This document shows, in pieces, positions 47,701-59,100 of a stretch of 64,000 nucleotides of DNA. The DNA comes from Chaunax sp. Z400 (Eukaryota; Chordata; Actinopteri; Lophiiformes; Chaunacidae), in NCBI GenBank assembly GCA_037577475.1, contig CM075197.1, forward strand, positions 8,511,018 through 8,575,017, written 5' to 3'. The notes under the pieces are model-generated. The model had not been told where the DNA came from. It worked only from the letters and a program-made list of their open reading frames with translations, and searched no databases. A program made the translations under genes and the position numbers. Position 1 is the first letter of the stretch. The number at the start of each line of letters is the position of its first letter.

Positions 47701-47925
47701 TTAATTAATGAACAACACACATCATATACATTTAAATTTGACTTACCGCTGAGAGTAGGAAGTCGAATTATATTTAAAAAAAGGACTTCGTTGTGAACAC
47801 TACGCGTTCAGGTGCAGCACGTGACCCCGACCTGACCCGGATATACGTAGGAACCCGGGATCGGATGGTTAAATAAATAATAAGTCATAAATAAATACAA
47901 TTTCTTTTTTAAACATGGGTAACAT
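44751..47925 (+). repeat. Long direct repeat D, copy 1 (3175 bp)
   Basis: From acctatatgtggttatctgt to aacatgggtaacat, this segment is repeated at 53011-56184 with about two dozen differences by eye (about 99% identity). It contains no convincing protein-coding gene. It includes a dispersed-repeat tract (ggatggatttacatgaaact, about 44971), a gttagcttagcttagcataa motif (46833) and a GC-richer right end (47600-47870) with many CpG sites and, on the - strand, a donor consensus (CAGCG/GTAAGT at 47746/47747). Its right end lies 264 bp before the kinase start codon, so it may supply the promoter. Confidence 0.95.
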
Positions 47926-48188
47926 AAAGCTCATTGATTAACATGTATCTTCATATGTCAGAAATTATTCAACTCACAGAAATTCGTTTTGACTATGTTG
48001 TTGCCAAGCAGCAAAATCGAACTGTGAGGTCATAGATGCACTAATAGATAAATTCTAGGACTGGATGTTTTCTGGTCATTTCACGCGGACATTTCTGGCG
48101 AGAGTTAATCTACGTTCAGAAGTTTTGAACCTTCAGTTGATTCTCAAGCTTGGAAACAACTTCATCTGATAACTTTTGAGTTTGAAAA
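47926..48188 (+). promoter_or_regulatory. Kinase 5' flank and 5' UTR
   Basis: Unique sequence between repeat D and the start codon. No TATA box was seen at a credible position. The last ~100 bp (ctacgttcagaagttttg, cttcatctgataacttttg) are probably 5' UTR. The start-codon context is gaaaaATGT, with a purine at -3. Confidence 0.4.
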
Positions 48189-50749
48189 ATGTCTCCGTTG
48201 CAAAGCTCAAACGACTCTGGTGCAGGTAAGACTCAACACACACAACTGTTCATGATGCTGAATATATTTGCTTTAAAGGACACTGAGGACACCGATCTGT
48301 TCCCAACCAGCTAGCCTAAAATTGGTCCTTAGACTGAACACATGATAAAGCAGCTTTGTATCAAGAAGCTATCAGTTGGTTTTTACAATTATTCTAACTC
48401 AACCATCTAAAATACCTTTAAAATACATTTTCCTAAAATAAATAAATCGATGAAAAAGTTTTAAAAAATCATTAGTATTTAATACATTTAATCACATCAG
48501 TTTAAATAAAAGGGGCTGTTGGGCCTTTGTAGAGCTATGTGCTCTACTGTGTGTCCTTCTAGTTCATGTTGTGTTGATTTAATGACCCTAACAGACTGAA
48601 TATACAGACTTCACATATTTGATCTCCATGTTCTCCATCTCCTCTCACATTTACAGCAGCTGAGATTCAGCTGGGTGATACCATATTTGGCAGGACTTGT
48701 GGATACTACATCCAGGAGTTCATTGGTGAAGGCTCCTTTGGCAAAGTGGCAAGGTGCCGAAATGTGAAAACAGGGGAGACTGTGGCTGTGAAGATTGTCA
48801 AGGACAATACTGACAAATACCTTCACAAAGAGGTAGGTTTCTGAAGTCCATCGATTCTTCTGACTTAAGCTACATCCTCTTGCTTGATGTAATCTACTCC
48901 ATAAGTATGTACCATGAACGGTTGCCATGTCTCTGTTGTCCCCAGGTGTCCATGTTAGAGCTCATCGGTGCTCTGGATCCAGACAAAACGAACCTGGTCA
49001 AGTTTTTTGAGCAGTTTCAGCACCGAGGACAGACTTGCCTAGTGTTTGAGATGCTAGACATGAGTCTCTTTGACACCATCTGTAAAGCCAGAGAACCGTG
49101 GGCTCTCAATGCCATCAGGCCGGTTGCAAAGCAGGTTTGTGTTATTGTAATATGGAAACAATGAGGAAAACCCTTAATCCTAAACATTAACAAATGGAAA
49201 CCTGAATCCCAAACTTGTCCTTTCTTGTTTGTCCCTGCAGCTGCTGGTGGCTTTGGATGCCCTCGAGAGTGGTCATATCCTGCATGCTGATCTAAAACCT
49301 GACAACATAATGTTGGTCAATATTGAGGAGCAGCCTCTCAGGGTAAAGTTAATCGACTTTGGCCTTTCCACCACAACCGCCGAAGTCTGGCCCGGGATGA
49401 TTATTCAGCCACTTGGATACAGGTATCTACATCCCGCAAGGCTCATTCGTCAGTTTAAGAGAGCTGATGTCATTCTTTTAAACATATCCATGTCGTTCTC
49501 TTGGTCTACAAAGCTTGTCAATCGTTTCTCATCTTTGGTTCTCGTCTTCCCTCAGGGCTCCAGAAATTAGCCTTGGCCTGCCGTTCAACCAGGCCATTGA
49601 TGTGTGGGGAGTTGGCTGCGTCCTGGCCTTTCTCTACCTGGCTGACCATCTGTTCCCCATCCATTGTGAATATCAGATGGTAGGTCAGCTTCCTCAGAGA
49701 AATGTACACAACCTAGTGGAGACTTTGTGCAGGGTGTCAACTGATGCGATTCTATTTGTTGTTTGCAGATGAAAAGTATCGTTGAGCTTCTGGGTCAGCC
49801 GGACGACCACGTGCTCGATAGGGCGAAATACACCAAGTACCTTTTCACTAAAGAAAAAGCTGCACATGGGTCAACATGGAGATTCATGGTACAGCATTCA
49901 TCTTCTTATTAGGTTGAATTGATTGAATTGTTTTATTTAAACTCCTTTAAAATGGTTCTCACACACTTTTTGTCTCTTTAGACTCCAGAGGAATACACAG
50001 CTGCTAGCAGGCAGCCAACACATAAAAGGAGGAGAGACAAATACAAGCTCACCTCTCTGGACGACCTGGTTCATGTAAGCACTCTGTTGTATATGTTAAG
50101 ACTGAATCAGCATGTTGTAATTACCCGTCTCTGAGAGGTAGGGAAATGAAATGAAATGAATCTGTTTCCAAATCCAGATCTATCCGATGTGGGAGTTGTA
50201 TGAACATGTGGACTGCCTGAACTTTGTGGACCTCCTCAAACAGCTGCTGCATCCTGATGGGGATCAGAGAATCTCTGCCCATCAAGCTCTACAGCACCCA
50301 TTTATAACAATGGAGCACCTGACCATGGACCCAGCCTAGTAAGTACTTGTAAATCTGCTAGTAGACGTCACATATGGTTGGACCAACTGATGGTTTCACT
50401 GATTAATTAACTGATTCATTCTTTATCCAGTTTCGCCACCTCCCAACATTACATGACCGAGCCCTGGAAAACTGAGGCTGAAGAGAGTCTCCGCTCAAAT
50501 GGATGTACAAATGTTGTCTCATCTGATGGAGTCCAGGATTTCGTCGTGAACATACCAGATACTTGGTCATCTGATGGAGTCCAGGATTTCGTTGTGAACA
50601 TACCAGATATTTGTTCATCTGATGGAGGACAACACCAGTGCACTATTGATACAGGCTTGACTCGTGATGCATCAGCCTCCTCTGGTCGCAGTAAAAAGAG
50701 ATTTCCCAGATTTTTAAAATGGATCAAATCTCTATTTTCCTTCAGTTAG
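48189..50749 (+). CDS. HIPK-like protein kinase, nine exons, intact
   Basis: Exons: 48189-48225, 48657-48832, 48946-49134, 49241-49422, 49556-49679, 49769-49888, 49982-50074, 50178-50338, 50431-50749. All have GT-AG borders and compatible phases, giving 1401 nt and 466 residues. Motifs: glycine loop GEGSFGKV (36-43), VAVK Lys58, helix-C Glu71, HADLKPDN (149-156, catalytic Asp151), DFG 173-175, APE 196-198. HAD in place of HRD and the VFEMLD and IDVWGVGCV wording are typical of homeodomain-interacting protein kinases (Ser/Thr kinases of the CMGC group that act on transcriptional regulators). The protein is far shorter than HIPK1-3, with no long C-terminal interaction region, as in the expanded HIPK-like genes of fish. 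The activation-loop Tyr of HIPKs aligns with Ile188. The tail has a 16-residue repeat and ends basic and hydrophobic (KKRFPRFLKWIKSLFSFS). Confidence 0.93.
50519..50632 (+). repeat. In-frame 48 bp repeat in the kinase C terminus
   Basis: Two complete 48 bp units (50519-50566, 50567-50614) and the start of a third encode SSDGVQDFVVNIPDTW, then SSDGVQDFVVNIPDIC, then SSDGG. The unit is a multiple of three, so copy changes keep the frame. Confidence 0.9.
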
Positions 50750-50875
50750 GATTCCAGTGTGGAAAACTAATTGTAACTTCATGATTTCTCATGTAAAGTG
50801 GACATTTTTACATAATTGATGTACTGTACATAAGGACAATGTGAAATGTCAATAAATGTAACAGATTGATTGAAG
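50750..50875 (+). terminator. Kinase 3' UTR with poly(A) signal
   Basis: AATAAA at 50851-50856 lies about 100 bp after the stop codon. Transcript end is inferred at about 50870. Confidence 0.65.
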
Positions 50876-51712
50876 ACTATGTTTCATTATATAATCACTT
50901 CTGAAAATTCAAACCCTTCTAAATGTTTGATGTGTTGAAAAACAACAACATAGAAATATTACAGAAGTCTCTGTCTCTGCTCTGAATATGCATTGGATTA
51001 AAAATCTGAACAATTTGTTCTGGAGAAAGGAAATAAAATGATATATTTTGCTGATAATATCACCTCGGTTTGCTTTGAGAATTCAGACACTATTTTTAGT
51101 TTACTTCCATGATTCTTTGGGATTGTCATTGTTGAGGAACAATCAGTTTAAATGAGTCTGGAGGTTTCTTGCTGCAGCTTACTGTTTGACTTTGACTAAA
51201 TATGTTCAGTTTCAGACACTCCAAAGCAACAAAGTTTACCTTTAATGTTTTGAATCTTGAATTCATTTCCCTTTGTCTGTTTTTGGTCAATTTAAATAGG
51301 TTCTGAAGCTAAATGTGTCAACGGACTAAATCCTCAAAGGATAGGTGATATGATCATTTCTCCTGAACACACAATTCACAAAGCAACCACTTCTCTAATT
51401 CAACTTCAAGTAAGTTTTGTTTGCTGCTGTTCAAATGTTTTTACTGTATTTTCCTTGCTGAGCTGCAGCAGAGGAAGAATAATTCAAAGAGGGAATTTCA
51501 CACTAAACACTGTCATTTTGGAGTGACTGTTCACTTTTCACTGTTGGACACGGCCCCAACAAAAGAAGATGATATATGATATGGTACAAGAAGGGTGTTC
51601 CACAAGCGCCAGTTATCCGCCATATCTCTGACTTCCCAGATAGTATATTGAGGAAAATACAGCATAAAGTTTCACATCAAGTAAAATGCGTGCATCACCA
51701 TTTAGAGGATAG

Positions 51713-51715
51713 GTG

Positions 51716-51785
<70 letters not shown>

Positions 51786-51786
51786 C
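51713..51786 (+). repeat. (GA)n microsatellite
   Basis: An almost uninterrupted gagaga run with a few aca breaks. The Arg/Glu- and Ser/Leu-rich frames on both strands are artefacts of it. Confidence 0.95.
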
Positions 51787-51795
51787 ATGTTCAAC

Positions 51796-51945
51796 CACAA
51801 TAACAATAACAGCTGTTATAATAGAGAGATTAGTTTGTAGTATTTATAATAACTTCTACAATAACAACACTGACAATAATGATAACATTAATAATGATGA
51901 TGATAGTAAGAGTAATAATAATAATAGTAATGATGATGTCAGAGG
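51796..51945 (+). repeat. AAT/GAT-rich simple repeat
   Basis: Imperfect runs of aataat, gatgat and aacaat triplets that give a false Asn/Asp-rich frame. Confidence 0.8.
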
Positions 51946-53010
51946 GCATCAACCATGATCCCAGCAGTAGATTGGTCCACGGTGACCTGTGGGATGAGAA
52001 AGAACAAAGACTCCGGGGAAGAAGTCAAGTTAGTAACATGAATTAATGAGACATGAGTGTCGTTCCCTCCTTTTAGAACATTTAGAATAACTATCATTTT
52101 GGAGAAACATCAATATTTGTCTGAAAGAGTTCAGCAGGCTCATGTTGCAGAAGCATCATCTGTTTGTATGCTCACAGGATACATGTATCATCTGATTGTT
52201 ACTCTTTCTGTTTCGTCAATAAGATGACGTTTTTGTTTTCAGAATGTATTATGAAATGTATGAAATAAGGTTTTCTTATTGTTGTCAACCTCAGAGTCAT
52301 TGATACACTAACATCATCTAGACTGGATTATTTTAACTCACCCTTAACATCTCTCATGTTATCTCTTCCAGCTTACAAAATGCTTTTGCTTGATTATAAC
52401 TATGTCCCAGTAATTCATCACCCCTCTTCTGTCACTGACTCTCCATTCAGATCAGCATCAAACTTTAAAAACTGTAAATATTCATACATTTCTCCATTGT
52501 TGCTCCAACTTAGTGTATATCTTCTTCTTCTCACCCCTTACAGCAGCACCACAACCCTGGAATCCACCTCCCTGTGTCCATGTGTGTGGAAATAAGGCTG
52601 GGGTCTTTTCTCCATAGTAGCTCCAGCTCTCGAACAGCCTGCTGGAGGCCATTAGACGGCTTCAGTCGGTTGAATAAGCTCTTCCATGGAGGCTATTTAA
52701 CATTGTGAGGTAGGGCAGTTCTCAACACATGCCTCAATTATTCAACAAATAATAATAATAATGGAAACAGTTTGTTGACATCAGATTATAGTAACATATT
52801 TGTCTTTAAACTGTGAAATAATAATAATATATACAGTATATATGTATATTGTTTGTTACTCTAACGTGTTCATAATTCATTCTTATTTCTGCCATCATGT
52901 CTTATCCTGTCGTCGTATTTGATGTTTAGTGACTCCTTTTCATAATACTGTTCTTGATTTGGACATGTATAAATTGATATATAAGAAATAAAACTTTGTG
53001 ATTTCACCTT

Positions 53011-56000
53011 ACCTATATGTGGTTATCTGTTCTTATTATGGATTCAGATAGATATGTTTTTACTTGATATAATATAAAGTTATAATACAATGAAAGAGTG
53101 ATTATAAAGTTATTAAAAAAACTTACAATTTTAGCTGATTATGTCCTTTAGTGTTTGCTGGACACGGTTCAGGTTTGTTTGTTTGTTTGTTGGTTGTTTG
53201 GTTTGTCAGCAGGATTATCCAAAAACTACTGGATGGATTTACATGAAACTTGGTGGAAGGAAAAGAAGGAAAGAGACCATTAAATTTAGGTGTCGATCCA
53301 AATAAAGGGATGGATCCAGGATTTCTTTATAGCTTTCTTCAACATAACTATTTTTGACATCATCCCTGATTACAAAACAAACTATTGAACAAGTTTCCAT
53401 GGAACTTTGTGGAAGTGCAGGGGTCAGGCTAGCTAAATTGTTTAGGATTGTTCAGCCTCGGTAGAGGTACTGTATGCTCTCTACTTAGTGCCATCCTATT
53501 TTCCAGGCTTGTTGCTGTATTTCTTGACTGTTTTCTGTGCACATATTTGTTTTTAGGCTTGTATTTGTTTTCTGTGTTTCAGTTTTTACTTTCTTCTGTC
53601 TCCTTTAATTATGGTTAAACATTTTAATCTTGCTTACATGTATTTTAATTCATTATGTGTATTAATAATATCTGTCTTTGCATTTTAAAATGCACACATT
53701 AATGAAATAAACTTGACATTTAATCTGTGTTTTCAGTTTTTAAAATCAGCAGAAACGTACAGCTGCAGAATAACACTCACACACTCATTAGAATTAATGC
53801 TAGGTTGGCTGATGTGAGGCAAAGAGGAATGTTCACACACACAACCTACAACAAATTTTTCTAACTGGCTTGTACACAATGTCTTTTTGTGTTCATGTTG
53901 TTTTTGTCTTGTTTATGTAGGTAAAGTTTTGACTATTGTCTTGTAAAAAATCTACTGGATCATAACTCCTGTATGGTTTGTATCTTATTGCCAGATTGTT
54001 GTGAAAACACACCCTTATGTCTATAGTCACTATAACTGAAGTCATCAAATGTAGAGTAAAAAGTGCAATATTTGCATCTAAAACATTGTGGAGTTGAAGG
54101 ATAAGGTAGCAGAAAATGGAAATACTCAAGTAGCGTACCACAAAGTACAGCACATCAGTGAATAGTATTTACATTACATCACTGGTTATTAGGGTGTAAG
54201 AAAATATCCATACACTTGAGTATTATGATATTATGTTTGTGATACTGCATCAACTCTGAAAAACTGTGTAAAAAACGTTGAAACCTCCGACTGCTAGAAA
54301 ATGTTGTATTAATTTACAGCTATTTGCCTCATTTGAACTCAGATTTGATGTGTTGGTTTGTTCTTGATGCATCACAGTTTTCCTAAAATTAGTTTAAAGA
54401 AATAGTCATTCATCACTTTGCTTGCTGTATTGCTGTATATTGTATTATTGTGATAAATACTGTATCTCTACATTCTTACCAGCACACAGGTCTGCTGGTC
54501 AGACACTCCAAACATTACTAAACGGAGCATGTTTTTGATCAAAACTGAAGATGAAAAGTGAAAGGATTCAACCTCATCAATAAACAGCTTTGATCACCAT
54601 ATTCCTAGTACAAGTTCAACTCTGTGTGATCAGTGATGTGGATGATTCATATCAGGTTGGGTCTTATCCAGTCTCTAACCAGCCTGATACACGACACATA
54701 CTGTACAACAGTACAGACAGTCTGTTCAATGTTTAGTCTGTTAAAGGTAAGGATGCAGGATAGACATCAGATTATCGGCCCAATGATGGCAAATTTAGAT
54801 TACCGGCTGTTGACTAAATGAGATTATAGCTGATAAATAAATTAAATCATTTGTTATGGTGGTGACATCGTGGAAACATTGGTTTTCATATCCAAACCTT
54901 CATCATTCAGTAATTCATCCCCAACCTTTACCCAGTTGATCTGGACCTATCCTGTCTGATGATGTCTACATGGGAGGACACCACTCAGACCAGGAAGTTT
55001 GGAACAGCATTTATCTGCTTTTATTTTGAATGAGATCTTTAAAACAGATGTTAATGATGTGTGTGTTCATTATGAAGCTAGAGTCAGGACATGGTTAGCT
55101 TAGCTTAGCATAAAGCCTGGAGGCAGTGAGAGACATCCAGAAAAAACTCTTTTCAAACACTTGTAAATGTAGCACATGTACAACATAATCAGCTGGTGCA
55201 GGCAGCTGGTAACGCTAGTTAGTAACCAACAATATGCAGAAGAATAGATTCACTCAGGGAGTCCAAAATGAATGAATGCCACACAAGCACGTTTCAATTA
55301 AAGCTTGTATTGCAATATTAAAAAAACAAACATACATAAACAATCTCAACAAATAATACGTAGGCCTTTCAAATATATTTTTAGTTCAGTCCAAAATTCC
55401 TGAGTTGAAGAATCTTCGAAGTGGGAAGATAAGGGGAAAAATGGAGGTCAGTTTGGGGATATCTACCACTCCTGTGGAAGAAAGTTCAGTTCAAGTACAT
55501 CCAGGGTTCAAAGGGTAGCTCGCCATCGATCAATCCACTGTCCAGGAATGCAAAAAAACCCGACCTATAACAGGTCACAAAATAAACAATTAGCATCTAC
55601 AAATGAAATTCTAGGTTTTTCCTTTTAAAACAAGTTCTAATTCATAATTCTCGTGACTTTAGCTTCAGGCAGATAACGTTTGTTGTCAAGGCTAAACAAC
55701 AATCAAACTAATTTAACATTTTCTTTGCATTTTGATTTGTGGCAAATGTATACAAATCAAAAATAAAGACCCATAAAAAGGTTAAAGTCATTTAACACCT
55801 GTACTGATTTATTTAAGGCTGACTCTATCGCTACCATAAATCAGCATTTTTGCTTATGGGATTTTGCATTGGATAGCTAGCGGAAGCTGCGCTAACGCGT
55901 TAGCCTAAGTAGCGCTAACACATTTAACAAGTTTCGACATTCATAATTAGCGTGAGATGTTCATTAATGAACAACACACATCATATACATTTAAATTTGA

Positions 56001-56184
56001 CTTACCGCTGAGAGTAGGAAGTCGAATTAAATTTAAAAAAAGGACTTCGTTGTGAACGCTACGCGTTCAGGTGCAGCACATGACCCCGACCTGACCCGGA
56101 TATACGTAGGAACCCGGGATCGGATGGTTAAATAAATAATAAGTCATAAATAAATACAATTTCTTTTTTAAACATGGGTAACAT
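53011..56184 (+). repeat. Long direct repeat D, copy 2 (3174 bp)
   Basis: Second copy of 44751-47925, in the same orientation and offset by 8260 bp. Differences are scattered substitutions and single-base indels (for example attaggggtgt versus attagggtgt, and cactactggtgg versus cactcctgtgg). It ends at gggtaacat and is followed at once by satellite sequence beginning cttatctgtaaaaaag instead of a kinase gene. Confidence 0.95.
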
Positions 56185-59100
56185 CTTATCTGTAAAAAAG
56201 AAAAAAATGCTGACATAAAGTGAAAAACTTCATATAATTTAGAATAACATAAATGAAATATTACACCCATGTAAATATTGAAAAAGTAATGATGTCATAC
56301 TCATCTTTTAAATGAGAAGGTTTAAGCTTGATGTTGCCGTCCCACCTCCTCCCCTCCTCTCCTCTGATCTAACTGTTTATCTTATCTGTAAAAAAGAAAT
56401 AAACACTGACAGAAGGTGAAAAACTTCAAATAATTTGGAAAAACATAAATGAAATATTACACCCATGTAAATATTGAAAAAATAATGTCATACTCATCCT
56501 TTAAATGAGAAGGTTTAAGCTTGATGTTGCCGTCCCACCTCCTCTGATCTAATTGTTTATCTTATCTGTAAAAAAGAAAAAAATGCTGACAGAAAGTGAA
56601 AAATTTCATATAATTTAGAATAACATGAATGAAATATTACACCCATGTAAATATTGAAAAAATAATGATGTCATACTCATCTTTTAAATGAGAAGGTTTA
56701 AGCTTGATGTTGCCGTCCCACCTCCTCCCCTCCTCTCCTCTGATCTAATTGTTTATCTTATCTGTAAAAAAGAAATAAACACTGACAGAAGGTGAAAAAC
56801 TTCAAATAATTTGGAAAAACATAAATGAAATATTACAACCATGTAAATATTGAAAAAAATAATGTCATACTCATCCTTTACATGAGAAGGTTTAAGCTTG
56901 ATGTTGCCCTCCCACCTCCTCTGATCTAATTGTTTATCTTATCTGTAAAAAAGAAAAAAATGCTGACAGAAAGTGAAAAACTTCATAGAATTTGGAATAA
57001 CATAAATGAAATATTACACCCATGTAAATATTGAAAAAATAATGATGTCATACTCATCCTTTAAATGAGAAGGTTTAAGCTTGATGTTTGCCTCCCACCT
57101 CCTCTCATCTTATTGTGTATCTTACCTGTAAAAAAGGAATAAACGCTGACATAAAGTGAAAAACTTCATATAATTTAGAATAACATAAATGAAATATTAC
57201 ACCCATGTAAGTATTGAAAAAATAATGATGTCATAGTCATCTTTTAAATGAGAAGGTTTAAGCTTGATGTTGCCGTCCCACCTCCTCCCCTCCTCTCCTC
57301 TGATCTAATTGTTTATCTTATCTGTAAAAAATAAATAAACGCTGACAGAGTGATAAACTTCATATAATTTGGAAAAACATAAATGAAATATTACACCCAT
57401 GTAAATATTGAAAAAATAATGATGTCATACTCATCTTTTAAATGAGAAGGTTTAAGCTTGATGTTGCCGTCCCACCTCCTCCCCTCCTCTCCTCTGATCT
57501 AATTGTTTATCTTATCTGTAAGAAAGAAATAAACACTGACAGAAGGTGAAAAACTTCAAATAATTTGGAAAAACATAAATGAAATATTACAACCATGCAA
57601 ATATTGAAAAAAATAATATCATTCTCATCCTTTACATGAGAAGGTTTAAGCTTGATGTTGCCCTCCCACCTCCTCTGATCTAATTATTTATCTTATCTGT
57701 AAAAAAGAAAAAAATGCTGACAGAAAGTGAAAAACTTCATATGATTTGGAATAACATAAATGAAATATTACACCCATGTAAATATTGAAAAAATAATGAT
57801 GTCATACTCATCCTTTAAATGAGAAGATTTAAACTTGATGTTTGCCTCCCACCTCCTCTGATCTAATTGTGTATCTTACCTGTAAAAAAGAAATAAATGC
57901 TGACAGAAAGTGAAAAACTTCATATAATTTAGAATAACATAAATGAAATATTACACCCATGTAAATATTGAAAAAATAATGATGTCATAGTCATCTTTTA
58001 TATGAGAAGGTTTAAGCTTGATGTTGCCGTCCCACCTCCTCCCCTCCCACCTCCTCTGATCTAATTGTGTATCTTACCTGTAAAAAAGAAATAAACGCTG
58101 ACAGAAAGTGAAAAACTTCATATAATTTAGAATAAGATAAATGAAATATTACACCCATGTAAATATTGAAAAAATAATGATGTCATACTCATCTTTTAAA
58201 TCAGAAGGTTTAAGCTTGATGTTGCCGTCCCAACTCTTCCCCTCCTCTCCTCTTATCTAATTGTTTATCTTATCTGTAAAAAAGAAAAAAATGCTGACAG
58301 AAAGTGAAAAACTTCATATGATTTGGAATAACATAAATGAAATATTACACCCATGTAAATATTGAAAAAATAATGATGTCATACTCATCTTTTAAATGAG
58401 AAGGTTTAAGCTTAATGTTGCCGTCCCACCTCCTCCCCTCCTCTCCTCTGATCTAATTGTTTATCTTATCTGTAAGAAAGAAATAAACACTGACAGAAGG
58501 TGAAAAACTTCAAATAATTTGGAAAAACATAAATGAAATATTACAACCATGCAAATATTGAAAAAAATAATATCATTCTCATCCTTTACATGAGAAGGTT
58601 TAAGCTTGATGTTGCCCTCCCACCTCCTCTGATCTAATTGTTTATCTTACCTGTAAAAAAGAAAAAAATGCTGACAGAAAGTGAAAAACTTCATATGATT
58701 TGGAATAACATAAATGAAATATTTCACCCATGTAAATATTGAAAAAATAATGATGTCATACTCATCCTTTAAATGAGAAGATTTAAACTTGATGTTTGCC
58801 TCCCACCTCCTCTGATCTAATTGTGTATCTTACCTGTAAAAAAGAAATAAATGCTGACAGAAAGTGAAAAACTTCATATAATTTAGAATAACATAAATGA
58901 AATATTACACCCATGTAAATATTGAAAAAATAATGATGTCATAGTCATCTTTTATATGAGAAGGTTTAAGCTTGATGTTGCCGTCCCACCTCCTCCCCTC
59001 CTCTCCTCTGATCTAATTGTTTATCTTATCTGTAAGAAAGAAAGAAACACTGACAGAAGGTGAAAAACTTCAAATAATTTGGAAAAACATAAATGAAATA

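Larger units (their letters stand above)
50876..53010. other. Kinase downstream region inside the cassette
   Basis: AT-rich sequence without a recognisable gene. It holds a GA microsatellite, an AAT/GAT-rich tract and, at about 52988, aataaaactttgtg followed by ttcacctt. There it meets the second copy of repeat D. A T/C-rich stretch at 52350-52570 stays open for 79 codons but shows no family features. Confidence 0.5.

Noticed and set aside
51576..51958. Arg/Glu-rich and Asn/Asp-rich frames
   Set aside because: These are products of the GA and AAT/GAT simple repeats.
44751..56184. LTR retrotransposon with 3.2 kb LTRs
   Set aside because: The repeats do not start with TG and end with CA, there is no primer-binding site or polypurine tract, and the interior has a cellular, intron-containing kinase gene and no gag-pol.
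44751..56184. DNA transposon with terminal inverted repeats
   Set aside because: The left end (acctatatgtgg) and the reverse complement of the right end (atgttacccatg) do not match.
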